Assembly (NCBI GenBank): GCA_029834535.1
Contig: JAQMWT010000622.1
Coordinates: 1-22,719, forward strand
Length of the DNA stretch: 22,719 nucleotides
From: Chrysophaeum taylorii
Lineage: Eukaryota; Sar; Pelagophyceae; Pelagomonadales; Pelagomonadaceae
Direction: 5' to 3'
Made by a program: the position numbers and the translations under genes. How positions within the stretch are numbered: position 1 is the stretch's first letter; the number at the start of each line of letters is the position of its first letter. Of the stretch, positions 10,067 through 19,142 are shown piece by piece. Below the pieces are notes generated by a model. The model made no database searches, was not told the DNA's origin, and worked only from the letters and a program-made list of their open reading frames with translations.

Positions 10067-10320
10067 TATGTGCGACGAAGGGTGACGTCCTGCTGGGATC
10101 GGGCGGCCTGGGCGGGGTTTCCCGAGGCGGCGACATGGGTGAGGGCGGTGAGGGCACAGCGAGCTCGGCCTAATGCGTTGGCGATCCCCCACTCACGGTA
10201 GATGCGGCGAGTTTGGGCCGCCTTTGCCTCTGTGAAGTTGGCGCAGCCGCTTGTCACCCAGGTTCGCGCAGCGATGCGCTCTGCGCATGTTCTGAGTGTG
10301 GTTTTTTCCTTCCCAAACAA
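9982..10320 (-). CDS. Hypothetical protein or exon, end lies in tandem repeat copy 2
   Basis: An open frame of about 112 codons without an ATG at its upstream end. It reads ERIAARTWVTSGCANFTEAK, then RIYREWGIANALGRARCALT, with a composition like a real soluble protein. I do not recognise it. The last 28 or so codons are repeat sequence, and the same tail (RTTYGRGP in another frame) occurs again in copy 1. It may be an exon remnant whose 3' part was duplicated, or a chance ORF in GC-rich DNA. It lies between the SDE2-like and TspO genes, on the same strand. Confidence 0.28.
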   Translation of the reverse strand: MFGKEKTTLRTCAERIAARTWVTSGCANFTEAKAAQTRRIYREWGIANALGRARCALTALTHVAASGNPAQAARSQQDVTLRRTYVRRQHAYDLRAGPVLSSPAPRLGDDPD

Positions 10321-10567
10321 ACAAACAACCCCCTACAAACCCCCAACCCCCCGTGTGCTTATATCAATCAATAATTGAACTAACAGGGCGTACTCGTTGT
10401 TGTAGGACGGACTCCGTGCACACGCTTCTTATCGCTCGAGGGCGGGCTCGTCGGTGGGAGATGTCGGAGGAGAGGCGGATGCATAGTACCCCGAGGCCTG
10501 CTTATCGATCGGGGTCTTCGAGAGACTAGCCGCGGGGCAGGCAAAGAAAGAATGCATGATGCGTTCT

Positions 10568-11281
10568 CTAGGAGCGCGAAAGCTGGTAGATGCGGAGGTT
10601 GAGGGTGGAGGCGACGAGGACCCAGGCCAGCGTGGGCAGGAGGAGGAGGGCGGCGGGCTCGTCGAGGGGTTTGAAGAGAATGGCAGCGAGGGCCAGGACG
10701 GCGACGTAGAGGTAGATTACGACCGCGGCGAGGCCGATTTTCTTCTCGCTGAAGAAGACGCGGTTCCAGGTGTCACCCAGCGCGAGGTGGGCTGCATAGG
10801 CGAGGCGCGCGGGGCGCGTCATGAGGCCCGAGTGGAGCCGCGCAACCGCGATCACCTGGGCTGGCTTGGACACGATGAGCCACATGATGGGAAAGACCCA
10901 GCCCGGCGGCGTCCAAGCCGGCTTTGGGAGCGTGTTGTACCAGGCTTGGTCCGGCGGTTTCGTCGGTATGAGCACCTGCCGCGCCGGCGCCGTAAGCGCC
11001 GAGGCGGTCAGGGACAGGAGAACATCGGAGACGGCCCCCGCGCCGTACACGAGCACGAATGCCGCCACCAACTCGATGTCAGGGTCCCCCGACGACGCAG
11101 CCCAGGCTAACGCGCCGTAGAGGAGGGAAGTCTCCGCAATAGTCCACCCGGCGGCGCGCAAGATCGGGCCTGTGAGCGGCGGCGGCGGTGGCGGCGGCGG
11201 TGATGCCGCTTTTTTACCCGGCCGAAGACGCAAAGCGCCGACCCCGACGGTGGTGCACAACGCCAACAGCACACCCAGCAT
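10568..11281 (-). CDS. TspO/MBR family membrane protein (tryptophan-rich sensory / translocator protein)
   Basis: 237 residues from the Met at 11281. The N terminus (MLGVLLALCTTVGVGALRLR) looks like a signal peptide with a possible cut after GVGA. The next residue is Leu, which would be compatible with, but does not prove, targeting to a complex plastid. A polyproline tract (about 28-35, encoded by GGC repeats) follows, then hydrophobic segments at about 46-61 and 72-91. The family signatures are LPKPAWTPPGWVFPIMW (118-134), LGDTWNRVFFSEK (168-180) and LPTLAWVLVASTLN (215-228). TspO proteins bind tetrapyrroles and sterols in organelle or bacterial membranes. This one is longer than typical forms (about 150-190 residues) because of the leader and one extra hydrophobic segment. 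The frame stays open upstream to 11689, but that part is antisense to the TauE fragment and is not protein-like. Confidence 0.82.
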   Translation of the reverse strand: MLGVLLALCTTVGVGALRLRPGKKAASPPPPPPPPLTGPILRAAGWTIAETSLLYGALAWAASSGDPDIELVAAFVLVYGAGAVSDVLLSLTASALTAPARQVLIPTKPPDQAWYNTLPKPAWTPPGWVFPIMWLIVSKPAQVIAVARLHSGLMTRPARLAYAAHLALGDTWNRVFFSEKKIGLAAVVIYLYVAVLALAAILFKPLDEPAALLLLPTLAWVLVASTLNLRIYQLSRS

Positions 11282-11385
11282 GCACAACTTGATGATGATT
11301 GCCGAGAGGTGAAGTATCCTCGAGGGTAAGGGTTTAAAGGTAAAGTTGGAGGTTAAGATGATTACACATAATGTCCCCAGCTTCT

Positions 11386-12110
11386 GATTCCGGGCGCTCG
11401 CGCACCTCAGCCTCGGCGGCTTCTCCCAGGTCGCGGCAACCTCGCTCTGCGCGCTGAGCGTCTCGACCACCGCCGGGGCCATCGCGTTTTCGCGAGACGG
11501 CGCCGTCGACACAGCGACAGCAACCGCGATCGGCGTCCCGAGCGTGTTCGGAGCACGCGTGTTTCTCGCCCGGCGACTCCCGAACGATCTCAACCGTTTG
11601 CTCTTCGACGCGCTCAGCACCGCGATGCTGCCGCGCGGGCGCTCGTCCAACTCGCGAGACGCTGCCCCGACGAGCCGCCGCTCGCTCACCGCGCCCTCTT
11701 CGGTCTTGCCTCGGGCGCGCTCTCCGGCTTTATGGGCGTCGGCGGCCTGCCTCTCGCCATCTCCTACCTAACGCCCAATATCCCGCTCCCGCATCACCTC
11801 GTACGGGGTACCGCCACGCGTTCCGTTCTTCCGTCCGTCCTCGCCTCTGCCGCCTCCCGCTTTGCCGCCGTCCCGTTGCGTACCCTGCTCGACCATCCTC
11901 CGGACTCTCGTTTGGTAGGCAAAGGTCGCCGCATCGGCCGCTTTCGCGTCGACCTGTGGCGCGTATGCCGGAGCCCGGGCTCCTGCTGTCGGAGGACAGC
12001 CTCCGGACGCTCTACTGCGCGAGCCTCGTCGTCCTCGGCGGAAGGGCGGGGCTTGGCGCCGCGTCCGGACTCGCGCATCGTCTGAAAACGACCCTCTCGG
12101 TATTAGAACC
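11386..12110 (+). pseudogene. TauE/SafE family permease fragment, 5' truncated and frameshifted
   Basis: Three frames tile into a TauE/SafE-type integral membrane protein, a family of putative sulfite/organosulfonate exporters. Frame 3 from about 11394 reads HLSLGGFSQVAATSLCALSV, then AIGVPSVFGARVFLARRLP, the second half of the first repeat. A single-base change near 11628 moves to frame 2, which reads ALFGLASGALSGFMGVGGLP and HHLVRGTATRSVLPSVLASA, the Gly-rich start of the second repeat. Near 11960-12000 it moves to frame 1 (SLVVLGGRAGLGAASGLAHR). An in-frame TGA (11385-11387) precedes the readable part. The N-terminal glycine-rich helix expected in this family is missing, and no obvious exon supplies it. 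It is head to head with TspO, about 110 bp apart. I call it a decayed or mis-sequenced gene. Confidence 0.6.
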
Positions 12111-12541
12111 ACTACCATCGAAGCACGCGCCAACGACAAAGTGCGGCACTCGCGCGAGGGCCGCCGTCGTGACGCCGACGAGCTCGTAGAAGAAGAGGGA
12201 CGAGTGGTCTTCGATGGCGTTTTGCCGGCTCGTGTCGCGCGATTGCCGTCGACCTCTAGGCAAACCAGCGACGGGGTCGTCGCTACGATGTGTTCGCAGT
12301 ATTCTTCTCGAGAGGCGCGAGTGAGCGTCGAGCCGCGACATCATGTCGAAAGCCCGAGGCTTCGATGCGATAATTGCATGTCCCTTCGCGACCCTTCCCA
12401 ACAACCCCACACGAGGTCGTCGCCTCACCTTTGCCCTCTATGGCGACGCTTACCGTCACCCTCCACCTTTTAACTAGTCGCTCTTTAATTAATAACCACC
12501 CCCGGGCGGCTCCCCCCCCGGAGGAAAATAAAAATAAAAAA

Positions 12542-12572
12542 ACGATCGAAGAGAGAGGGATTATTCGATCGT
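12542..12572. repeat. Inverted repeat (9-bp stem, 13-nt loop)
   Basis: ACGATCGAA (12542-12550) and TTCGATCGT (12564-12572) are perfect inverted arms around a purine-rich loop, just after an A-rich tract. It could be part of a 3' end or a mobile-element relic; the function is unknown. Confidence 0.6.
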
Positions 12573-12591
12573 AGAGGCGAAGGCCCGCAGA

Positions 12592-12639
12592 CATGGCACC
12601 TTATTAACATTCATTCATGGCACCTTATTAACAATCAAT
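12592..12639. repeat. 24-bp tandem repeat, two copies
   Basis: Two adjacent 24-bp units (12592-12615, 12616-12639), both starting CATGGCACCTTATTAACA and differing in two bases near the end. Confidence 0.9.
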
Positions 12640-13433
12640 CTCCATTGCCTCCCTCAGGGAGCGCGTCTGCCTGGTGCTGCTCCCGCCCACGCGGCTCAGA
12701 GGTGTCGGTATATATATCTCTTCGAGCGTCAGCACGACACCCGCGTAAACAAGCGTACAAAAAGGCCTCCGAGGGCCTGGCATTCTCACTGAGGCCGAGG
12801 CGTTACTTCTCGTACCTGACTCGCCTACCTCTCTTGCATTCCACCACCTTTATGCCATCCGAGCCGCCCCTTTGTTCGAGGTGTCAAACAGAAATCACGC
12901 TCAGTACCCCCCAAAAAAAACGTATCCCTGGCGCGATTTCTCTTGCTTGCCGATAATGCTGCGTCTCTCTCGCGAGGGTTCGTCGGTGCGCCCCCTGCCG
13001 AGACCGGCGCGCGTACGCCACGACGATCCCGTGCGGCTCGCTGAACTACGCGTGTGTCAAGAATACCAGCCGCTTCACGCCGCGTCAACACTACAGGGTC
13101 TTCTTTTCGAGAGAGCGTTACTACCCTCCACAAAAAAGAAGAAGAATCTTGAAGATTCAGTCACGCCCTTCTTATAATGTTTGTTCTCAATAGGAATTAT
13201 TACGAAGACTTGTGCTTGACAAAGTCGTCGTGACCTGAGATTTCGTACAGAAGTTAGATCCATTCGTCGCAGTGTGGCCACGCCTCTGGTGCGTTCTGAT
13301 GACCTGAGACTCTCTTGGACTCCTTTGTGCTGGTCTGTGGTCTCCTACTAGTCGTGTAGCCCCAAACTGTCTGTGGCACGGCCAGCCGCCGTGGAACCTC
13401 TGCTGCTCCCAGCGGAAGCTTGATGTATAGTCC

Positions 13434-16141
13434 GGTGTCACGCTCACCATATCGCCCGGATCGGTCATCGCGAGCGACGCCGACGACGGCTCGGGTCTCG
13501 CCCCGCGCTCATCGTTCTTCCCGGCACGACAATCATGGCTGAGGGTACGGCCACGATGCCCATAACTTTTACGTCGAGTGCCGAGACCAGCGCGCTTCCC
13601 GCACGCGGTCTGTGGGGCGGCCTCATCGTCATGGGCGATGCTCCGGTTGCGGGTGGGGGGACCGACGAGGTCGAAGGCATCACCGGATACACCTACGGTG
13701 GCACTGACTCGACCGAGAGCTCGGGCATTCTCCAGTGCGTGCGCGTCTGGTACGGTGGCAGCGTCATGGGCGAAAATAACGAAATCAACGGCATCACGCT
13801 CGCGGGCGTCGGCTCGGCCACGACCGTCGAGAACTGTGAGGTCGCCTTCAACCTCGACGATGGTTTTCGAGATGTTTGGCGGCGCCGTCAATCTCATGTA
13901 CATCTCAGCCCTCTTCGATGGCGACGATGCTGTCGACACCGATCAGGGCTACCAGGGCAAGATCCAGTTTGCCTACGTGATGATTGGTCAAACCGGCAAC
14001 CACGGCGTGGAGATGGATTCGTTGGGCGACGAGACGCCTCGCTCGTTCCCGCAGCTCTACTCCGCCACGTTCGTGCACCACCTCGAAGGCAGCCCGGCAT
14101 GGGTGTCGTCCGACGATCTTCGCGACGCCACGCTGCGCCTGCGCGAGGGTACGGGCGGTGAATTTGGCAACCTCATCGTGACCAACGTTCCGAACATCGG
14201 CGTGCTGCGAAATGAGTGCGCATCAGAAAATCGCACGCACGTTCTCCCGACGACAGGCGGCACCGACTACTTGTGGTTTAGCTCGCAAAACATCATAATC
14301 GGCGCCGCGGGTATAAATAACTCCGTTCTCGGACGACGACGGCACGTGTGGTGGTGGCCTCACGACGGCCCTTGGTGTAGAACTCGTGTTGATGCCTGGC
14401 ACGGCGGACTTTGACAGTCTTTTTTTTGATCCTCGGCCCATTGCGGATGGCGCGGAGTATCAGAGCGTGAACGCGAGAACGTCCGACGGGTTCTTTACGA
14501 CGACAGATTATAAGGGGGCCTTCGACACAGACCTCTGGATCGCACATTGGTCTTGGCTCGATGAAAATCAGCGAATCCCGGCAGACATCGTGGGCACGCC
14601 CATCTATGGCACGATTGACGTAGATACCACGTGGTCGTCATCGTCGACCGCTAGGCGGCGCCAAATGCGTCAGCGTCGCCCGGAGGAGGAGGAGGAGGAG
14701 ATGCCGGTCATAGCGGATCCGCTCTTAGTTGAACAAGTTTTCGTCGCTGAAGGTGTGACGTTGACGATCGAGGCTGGTACGACAGCGTACTGTTATTCGG
14801 ACGACGGCGACGGCTTCGCTCCGGCGCTTATCATCCCGCGGGGTGCGACGATCAACGCTTGTTGGGACCGCCGACGCGCCGATCACTTTCACTACCGCGG
14901 TTTCGGACCAACATCACCCCGATCGCGGCTTGCGGGGTGGCCTTATCGTCACGGGCTGCGCGCCCGTCTACGACACCTCCCAGGAAGTAGAGGGCATCGC
15001 CGGATAAACCTACGGCGGCACCGACTCGTCCGACAGCTCGGGCGTCTTGCAGTACGTCCGCGTCTGGTATGGCGGGAACGTCATTGGCGAAAACAACGAG
15101 ATCAATATTATCACGCTCGCCGGTGTGTCGGGTCGGGCACGACGATGCAATCAATACTGCGAGGTCGCGTTCAATCTCGACGACGGACGGCTTCGAGATG
15201 TTGTAGCGGCACCGTCAATCTCAAATGGATCTCGGTCCTCTTTGTCGGCGACGACGCCGTCGACACCGACGAGGGGTATCAGGGAAAGATCCAGTTCGCT
15301 TACGTGATGATTGGCGCGTCCGGACATCACGGGACCGAGATGGACTCGAAGATTGACGGCACCCCGCGTTCCTTCCCGCAGCTCTACTCCAGCACCTTTG
15401 TCGGGCATCTCGGCGGCTCGCCGGCCTCGGTCAGTTCGGACGACCAGGTCGAGGCGCTCACGCGGCTTCGCGAGGGAACGGCGAGTTCGGCAACCTTATT
15501 CTCACGAATATCAACTCGCTCGCCGTCTCGGTCTCTACCAGGACGCTTCCGAGGAACGCACCCAGACTCTGCCGACGACAACCGGTGACTACGTGTGGTT
15601 TTCGTCGAACAACATCGTCAGCGGTCCAGGGCGAGCGATCCTGCCCTCCGGATCATGCCCTCAGACGCCGACTACGACTCGGCACAGATCGACGCCACAA
15701 TACGTCGACGAGAGCTCGGTCACCTCGAGTCCGGCCTTCTCTGACGTCGACGCGTTTTCGGACGACGCCTTTTGGACGGTCGTGGATTACAAAGGTGCCT
15801 TTGGCGACGACGAAGATGCGTGGCTCGCAAGTTGGGAAGTGGGTAGCCTTGGTGGGTCGCCCGACGAAGCTTTCGCCACGGAGAGCGGTTCGAAGAAAAA
15901 GAAGTCGACGGGTATCGTCGAGAGCGTTATTCTCCTTATCCTCGTCGTTGTCTTCCTTGCTGCGATCGCTCTCGGATACACTGTTTACGGCTACAAGAAC
16001 AAGTACGAGCGCCTCTTCAACACGATGTTACGATCCCCAGCAGCAACGGTGGTGGCGCTTCCAAGGGCGTTGCGGTCCCCGCAGAGCAAGACCAGCAGGT
16101 CGAGAAAGCTCGTGGGGACCAACGTTCGTCTGAGCGCGTGA
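13434..16141 (+). CDS. Two-module beta-helix-like surface protein with C-terminal membrane anchor, many frame breaks
   Basis: Two tandem copies of a domain of about 350 residues. Module 1 (about 13434-14560) reads GVTLTISPGS, ARGLWGGLIVMGDAPVAG, LQCVRVWYGG, GENNEINGITLAGVGS, FEMFGGAVNL, DAVDTDQGYQGKIQFAYVMI, RSFPQLYSATF and closes with FFTTTDYKGAFDTDLWIAHW. Module 2 (about 14600-15840) repeats each block (GVTLTIEAGTT, LQYVRVWYGG, GYQGKIQFAYVMIG, WTVVDYKGAF). The domain matches secreted proteins common in marine bacteria and some algae; its function is not established. After module 2 come an acidic/Lys stretch and one membrane helix (IVESVILLILVVVFLAAIAL, about 15920-15980), then a short basic tail. 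The frame changes at about 13500, 13860 (GGTTTTCGAG, one T too many), 14330-14386, 14865, several times in 15130-15660 and probably near 16025. There is a TAA at 15005-15007. The start is not visible. It could be a pseudogene or a badly sequenced real gene. Confidence 0.7.
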
Positions 16142-16152
16142 TTCTTCTTTAT

Positions 16153-16429
16153 TTATTTTTGACCGCCGCCACCTTCTGGGTCCTGGCGCACGCGCTCCTT
16201 TTTTTGGGGCGGCTGTCCTAGTTTCGCTGATCCCCAGCCCTTTTCTGGCGACGTTGTAGTTCGGCGTATCCACGGGTTTGGTGATTTGCACCGCGTCTTC
16301 TTTTCGGTGCGATTTCTCCCGCTCGAGCAGGGCGCGACTTTGTGTGTCTCGAAGTCTCCCCAACAGCGCGTGCCAACGGTGCTGCTCTCTAGCGCCACTT
16401 TGCACAAGAATGTTTCTTGTCGAAGACAC
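16153..16429 (-). CDS. Hypothetical small basic protein or exon
   Basis: I do not recognise this. On the minus strand the frame reads QHRWHALLGRLRDTQSRALL, HRKEDAVQITKPVDTPNYN, then RKGLGISETRTAAPKKGAR. The composition is mixed and protein-like, with a charged helical first half and a basic tail. The open frame continues without a clear ATG (it begins at a GTG), so the 5' end may be a separate exon. It runs on antisense into the end of the beta-helix gene to 16028. A neighbouring frame stops at 16153, next to AATAAATAAA (16149-16158, minus strand), which could be a poly(A) signal for a minus-strand transcript. Confidence 0.27.
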
Positions 16430-16820
16430 ACAGCACGATATGTCTGGTGGCGCCTATGGATATGTGGACCGGCACTCGATGGGCTCCGCCGTCGATCGAG
16501 AGGGCGGGATGATGATACAATTACGCCGGTCTTTCCAATTTGGATGTGGCGAAGATAAGAGGCTTTTTTTTCTGGTGTCCTCCCGGCGGGGAGATAGTAG
16601 TAAGTTAGGAAGGCGCATATTACCACCACCCACCACCCGGACAGAGTAGAGGCACGCGACTATAAACTTTATCCCCCAACCAATTAAAAGGCGCATCACT
16701 TCGCGCACTAACGAACGAAAACCAGAAACCCATATCGGGTGCGACGCCGCATGCCCCCTTTTGGGCTTAAGGTGGTGTCAGAGGTGACGTGGCCTCCGAA
16801 GATTTATTTTTTCACGACAG

Positions 16821-18048
16821 ATGGTCGGCGGTCCTTTGCGAGTGGCGATGGTGGTTGTCTCCGCGCGGGGCTGGCAGCTGCACCCCTCGAGCTGGGCGCC
16901 AAGGTCGCACTCTCGCGCGTGGTCCGCGCGCGAGGACGAGGCGTCGACCCCTCCGGTCGACGACACCGTCGATGGTGTTGGCACAACAATGTCCGATGCG
17001 ATTGTGCCGGTCGACGACGAGGGCCCAAATTCTGTCGCGGCGACGTCGAGCTCTATGATAGAGGACTCCACGAGCTTGTCGGAGGCAGACGACGACGTCG
17101 AGTCTGCGCTCGACGCGCTTCAGTTCGCGTCGACGGAGGAGTCGGCGTCGGAGACGCGGGAGTCGGCGTCGGAGTCGGATAGCTTGATCGACAAGCTGCA
17201 GCCGACGGAGGCGGAACTCATGGAGCGCGGCGTCATCCGAGACGCGCGGATCGGACTGGTGGCGTCGCACGAGCTCGTGGACACGGACGAGGATGGCGAT
17301 CCTCTCGTCGACAGCGACCGCATGGTCTTCGTCGACGAGGCGTCCTGCATCGGGTGCACGAATTGCGCGTGCATCGCTCCGTCGACATTCATGATGGAAG
17401 ACGACTACGGCCGGGCCCGGGTCTTCCAGCAGGACGGCGACACCGAGGAGACGATCGCCGAAGCCATAGCGACCTGCCCCGTCGACTGCATCCACTACGT
17501 GCCCTGGGACGAGCTCGTTTCCCTCGAGCTCAAGCGCGAAAACGTCATGACATCCTATAACTTCAAGGGCCGCCTCGTCGGGAGCGACGGCCTACGCTCG
17601 ACGGCCGGCGCCGGCGCTGCCCTCCTCGACATATCTTCCAACAACGCCGCGCGCTGCCCCAACTGTCCCACCAATAAGTGCCCCGAATGCCCCATGTTCT
17701 CTGTCGGCGACGACGCGGCCCGTGACGGCCTCAAGACCCGCCAAACCCGCAAGCGCTGCGGAAATTGCCCCACCAACGGCTGCGTCGGCTGCCCCCTCGC
17801 CCTAGAGAACCCCGAATTTCAGAAGTGCGGAGGAGACTCGACCACTTTTTTGATCATCATCTTGTCTCGCAGACGTCGAGCTCGCCGCGAAACCAAGTGC
17901 AACAGCCTTGTTGTTGTCGTTGTTCTGACTTGTGTTGTACCACCTCCTCGCACTCTCGGTCTCCAGGCGGCGCCAGCGCATCAAGGCTCGTCGCGACGAC
18001 ATCCTGCGCGAGATGAAAGATTCGACCGTGCGGCCGGTCGACCTTTGA
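16821..18048 (+). CDS. 4Fe-4S ferredoxin-domain protein with paired CxxCx4CxxC motifs (three exons)
   Basis: CDS is join(16821..17824,17873..17896,17967..18048), 369 residues. After a Ser/Asp/Glu-rich N-terminal third, residues 168-235 form a single-cluster ferredoxin: MVFVDEASCIGCTNCACIAP (Cys176, 179, 182) and ATCPVDCIHYVPWDEL (Cys219). This is the arrangement of the ferredoxin domain in plastid DnaJ-like and related proteins of plants and algae, though no J domain is visible. Two copies of a four-cysteine motif follow: CPNCPTNKCPECP (279-291) and CGNCPTNGCVGCP (313-325). They may bind zinc or another cluster. The spliced C terminus is a basic helix (KRRARRETKRRQRIKARRDD) ending STVRPVDL. 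Splicing is inferred because both introns are GT-AG and only their removal joins the basic tail in frame. The first Met is taken as the start; Met at 16848 is an alternative. Plastid location is likely but not shown. Confidence 0.82.
17825..17872 (+). other. Spliceosomal intron 1 of ferredoxin-domain gene (48 nt)
   Basis: Starts AA/GTGCGG and ends TTGTCTCGCAG. Removal changes AAG to AAA (Lys in both cases) and opens the frame into the basic tail. Confidence 0.75.
17897..17966 (+). other. Spliceosomal intron 2 of ferredoxin-domain gene (70 nt)
   Basis: Starts AA/GTGCAA, is pyrimidine-rich, and ends CTCGGTCTCCAG. It leaves a 24-nt exon (17873-17896) between the two introns. Both donors share GTGC. 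Confidence 0.75.
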
Positions 18049-18557
18049 ATCCGACTATCCCGGCGGTCTCTTATTATATAATCCGGATTGTTGTGCATGT
18101 TGTACATATGCTTACAGGTCGTAGGACACTAGATTTTTTTTCACTTTTTTCTTGCCATGGGGATACCGGACACCACAATATGCACGCGCGAGGTTTGCCG
18201 ACACGACACCGTGAACACACTCCTGACCACCACTTTACGGCCGGAGCAGCTAGTATTCCAGCTCTGAAGAAGGATTTTCTACGGCCTGAGACTAGAAGCC
18301 AAGGACATCAGAAGCTCCCTGCATGCGGCAAGCTCCAGATAGTACTAGCCGCGTAAAGAGACGCTCCTGAGCAGCAGCGCTGTTGTGGGCTCGAGGGAGG
18401 TCTAGCGAGCGTCTGCAAGCCGGGTGGTGCACGAGGGCGAGCGTCGACGACATATGTGGTCTCGACCTGGGCGTCCGCGGGCCTGTCACCACCGTCGACG
18501 TCAAGCCCGTCAATCCTCGTCGACGTTAAAGTCGACGTCTGCAGCGGCGGCGGCCGC
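18049..18557. other. Intergenic region between ferredoxin-domain gene and transposon
   Basis: No convincing gene. Contains TTATTATATAATCC (18070-18083), a T-rich patch (18133-18151) and GTCGACGT twice, separated by TAAA (18522-18541). It is probably the 3' UTR of the ferredoxin-domain gene followed by transposon flank. I could not identify terminal inverted repeats of the transposon. Confidence 0.4.
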
Positions 18558-18594
18558 CTAGCGCTCGGCTCTGCACTTATTCTTCCCGCAGGGC

Positions 18595-18644
18595 TTCTTT
18601 TCTTCTTCTTCTTCTTCTTCTTCTTCTACTTCTTCTTCTTCTTC
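18595..18644. repeat. (TTC)n microsatellite
   Basis: A run of TTC with one interruption (TAC). Read on the minus strand in one frame it is a Glu tract (GAA codons) that fits the C terminus of the transposase. Confidence 0.9.
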
Positions 18645-19126
18645 AACAAGTCGAAGCAGGATGAGGCGGGCCGGCGTCACAAGCCTCCACCTTGATCTGA
18701 AGATCCTCGCAGACGCAGCCGTTCTTGCATCTCATACAGACGACGGCCAGGCTCTCCGCGTAGGCAGCGTCCTGCTTGGCGGCGGCTTCTAGGCGCGCTT
18801 GCCTATTGGCCTCGTCCTCCTGGGGGCGGGCAGTCTCCTGGGCTTTGCGCTCGCCAAGGAGGTCCGACAGCTTGGCCAAACCATGCCCGTCGGTGATCCG
18901 AACGCGGGACACGTCATTCTTCCTGGTCGGCCTAGTCACCTCCAGGATGCCCGCCACCATTGGGTTAACCTCGCGTTCGGACTGCCGCCTGATGATGCAC
19001 TGGGCTTGCTCGAGCTTGGACTTAAAGTACTCGACCGTGTCATTGGGCATGCCTGCCAGTGACGCGATGGTCAGGTCGACCAAGTCCTTCTCGCCGACCA
19101 GCGGCGGTAAAACTACGACGAACTTG

Positions 19127-19142
19127 GATCGATCGATCGATC
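19127..19142. repeat. (GATC)4 microsatellite inside transposase
   Basis: Four perfect GATC units. The transposase reading changes frame here (GNV on one side, KFVVVLPP on the other), so expansion of this repeat probably broke the frame. Confidence 0.85.

Larger units (their letters stand above)
12111..13433. other. Intergenic region without an identifiable gene
   Basis: Contains a hairpin and a 24-bp tandem repeat (listed separately), an AT-rich patch with AATAAAAATAAAAAA (12527-12541), and GC-rich stretches open in several frames. Two readings look mildly protein-like: plus strand about 12110-12300 (TTIEARANDKVRHSREGRRR) and plus strand about 13000-13180 (CGSLNYACVKNTSRFTPRQH). Neither has a start or a recognisable domain. 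The missing 5' exon or signal peptide of the next gene may lie at about 13180-13430. A GTATAG at 13425-13430 could be a splice acceptor directly before the first readable codon of that gene. Confidence 0.4.

Noticed and set aside
11282..11689. Upstream extension of the TspO reading frame
   Set aside because: It is antisense to the TauE fragment and lacks protein-like features; the Met at 11281 begins a natural signal peptide.
12012..12428. 138-codon minus-strand frame (SSLFFYELVGVTTAALARVP)
   Set aside because: Looks mildly protein-like but overlaps the TauE fragment in antisense and has no recognisable family; the evidence is too weak to list.
13187..13939. 250-codon minus-strand frame opposite module 1
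   Set aside because: The plus strand matches a known domain; the minus reading is its shadow.
16812..17495. 227-codon minus-strand frame opposite the ferredoxin-domain gene
   Set aside because: Arg-rich shadow of the acidic plus-strand protein.
17825..18356. Uninterrupted continuation of the ferredoxin-domain frame past 17824
   Set aside because: The read-through is not protein-like, whereas splicing two GT-AG introns gives a coherent basic tail and a stop at 18048.
19127..19142. GATC repeat considered as a palindromic regulatory site
   Set aside because: A simple tetranucleotide run inside a decayed coding region; microsatellite slippage explains it.
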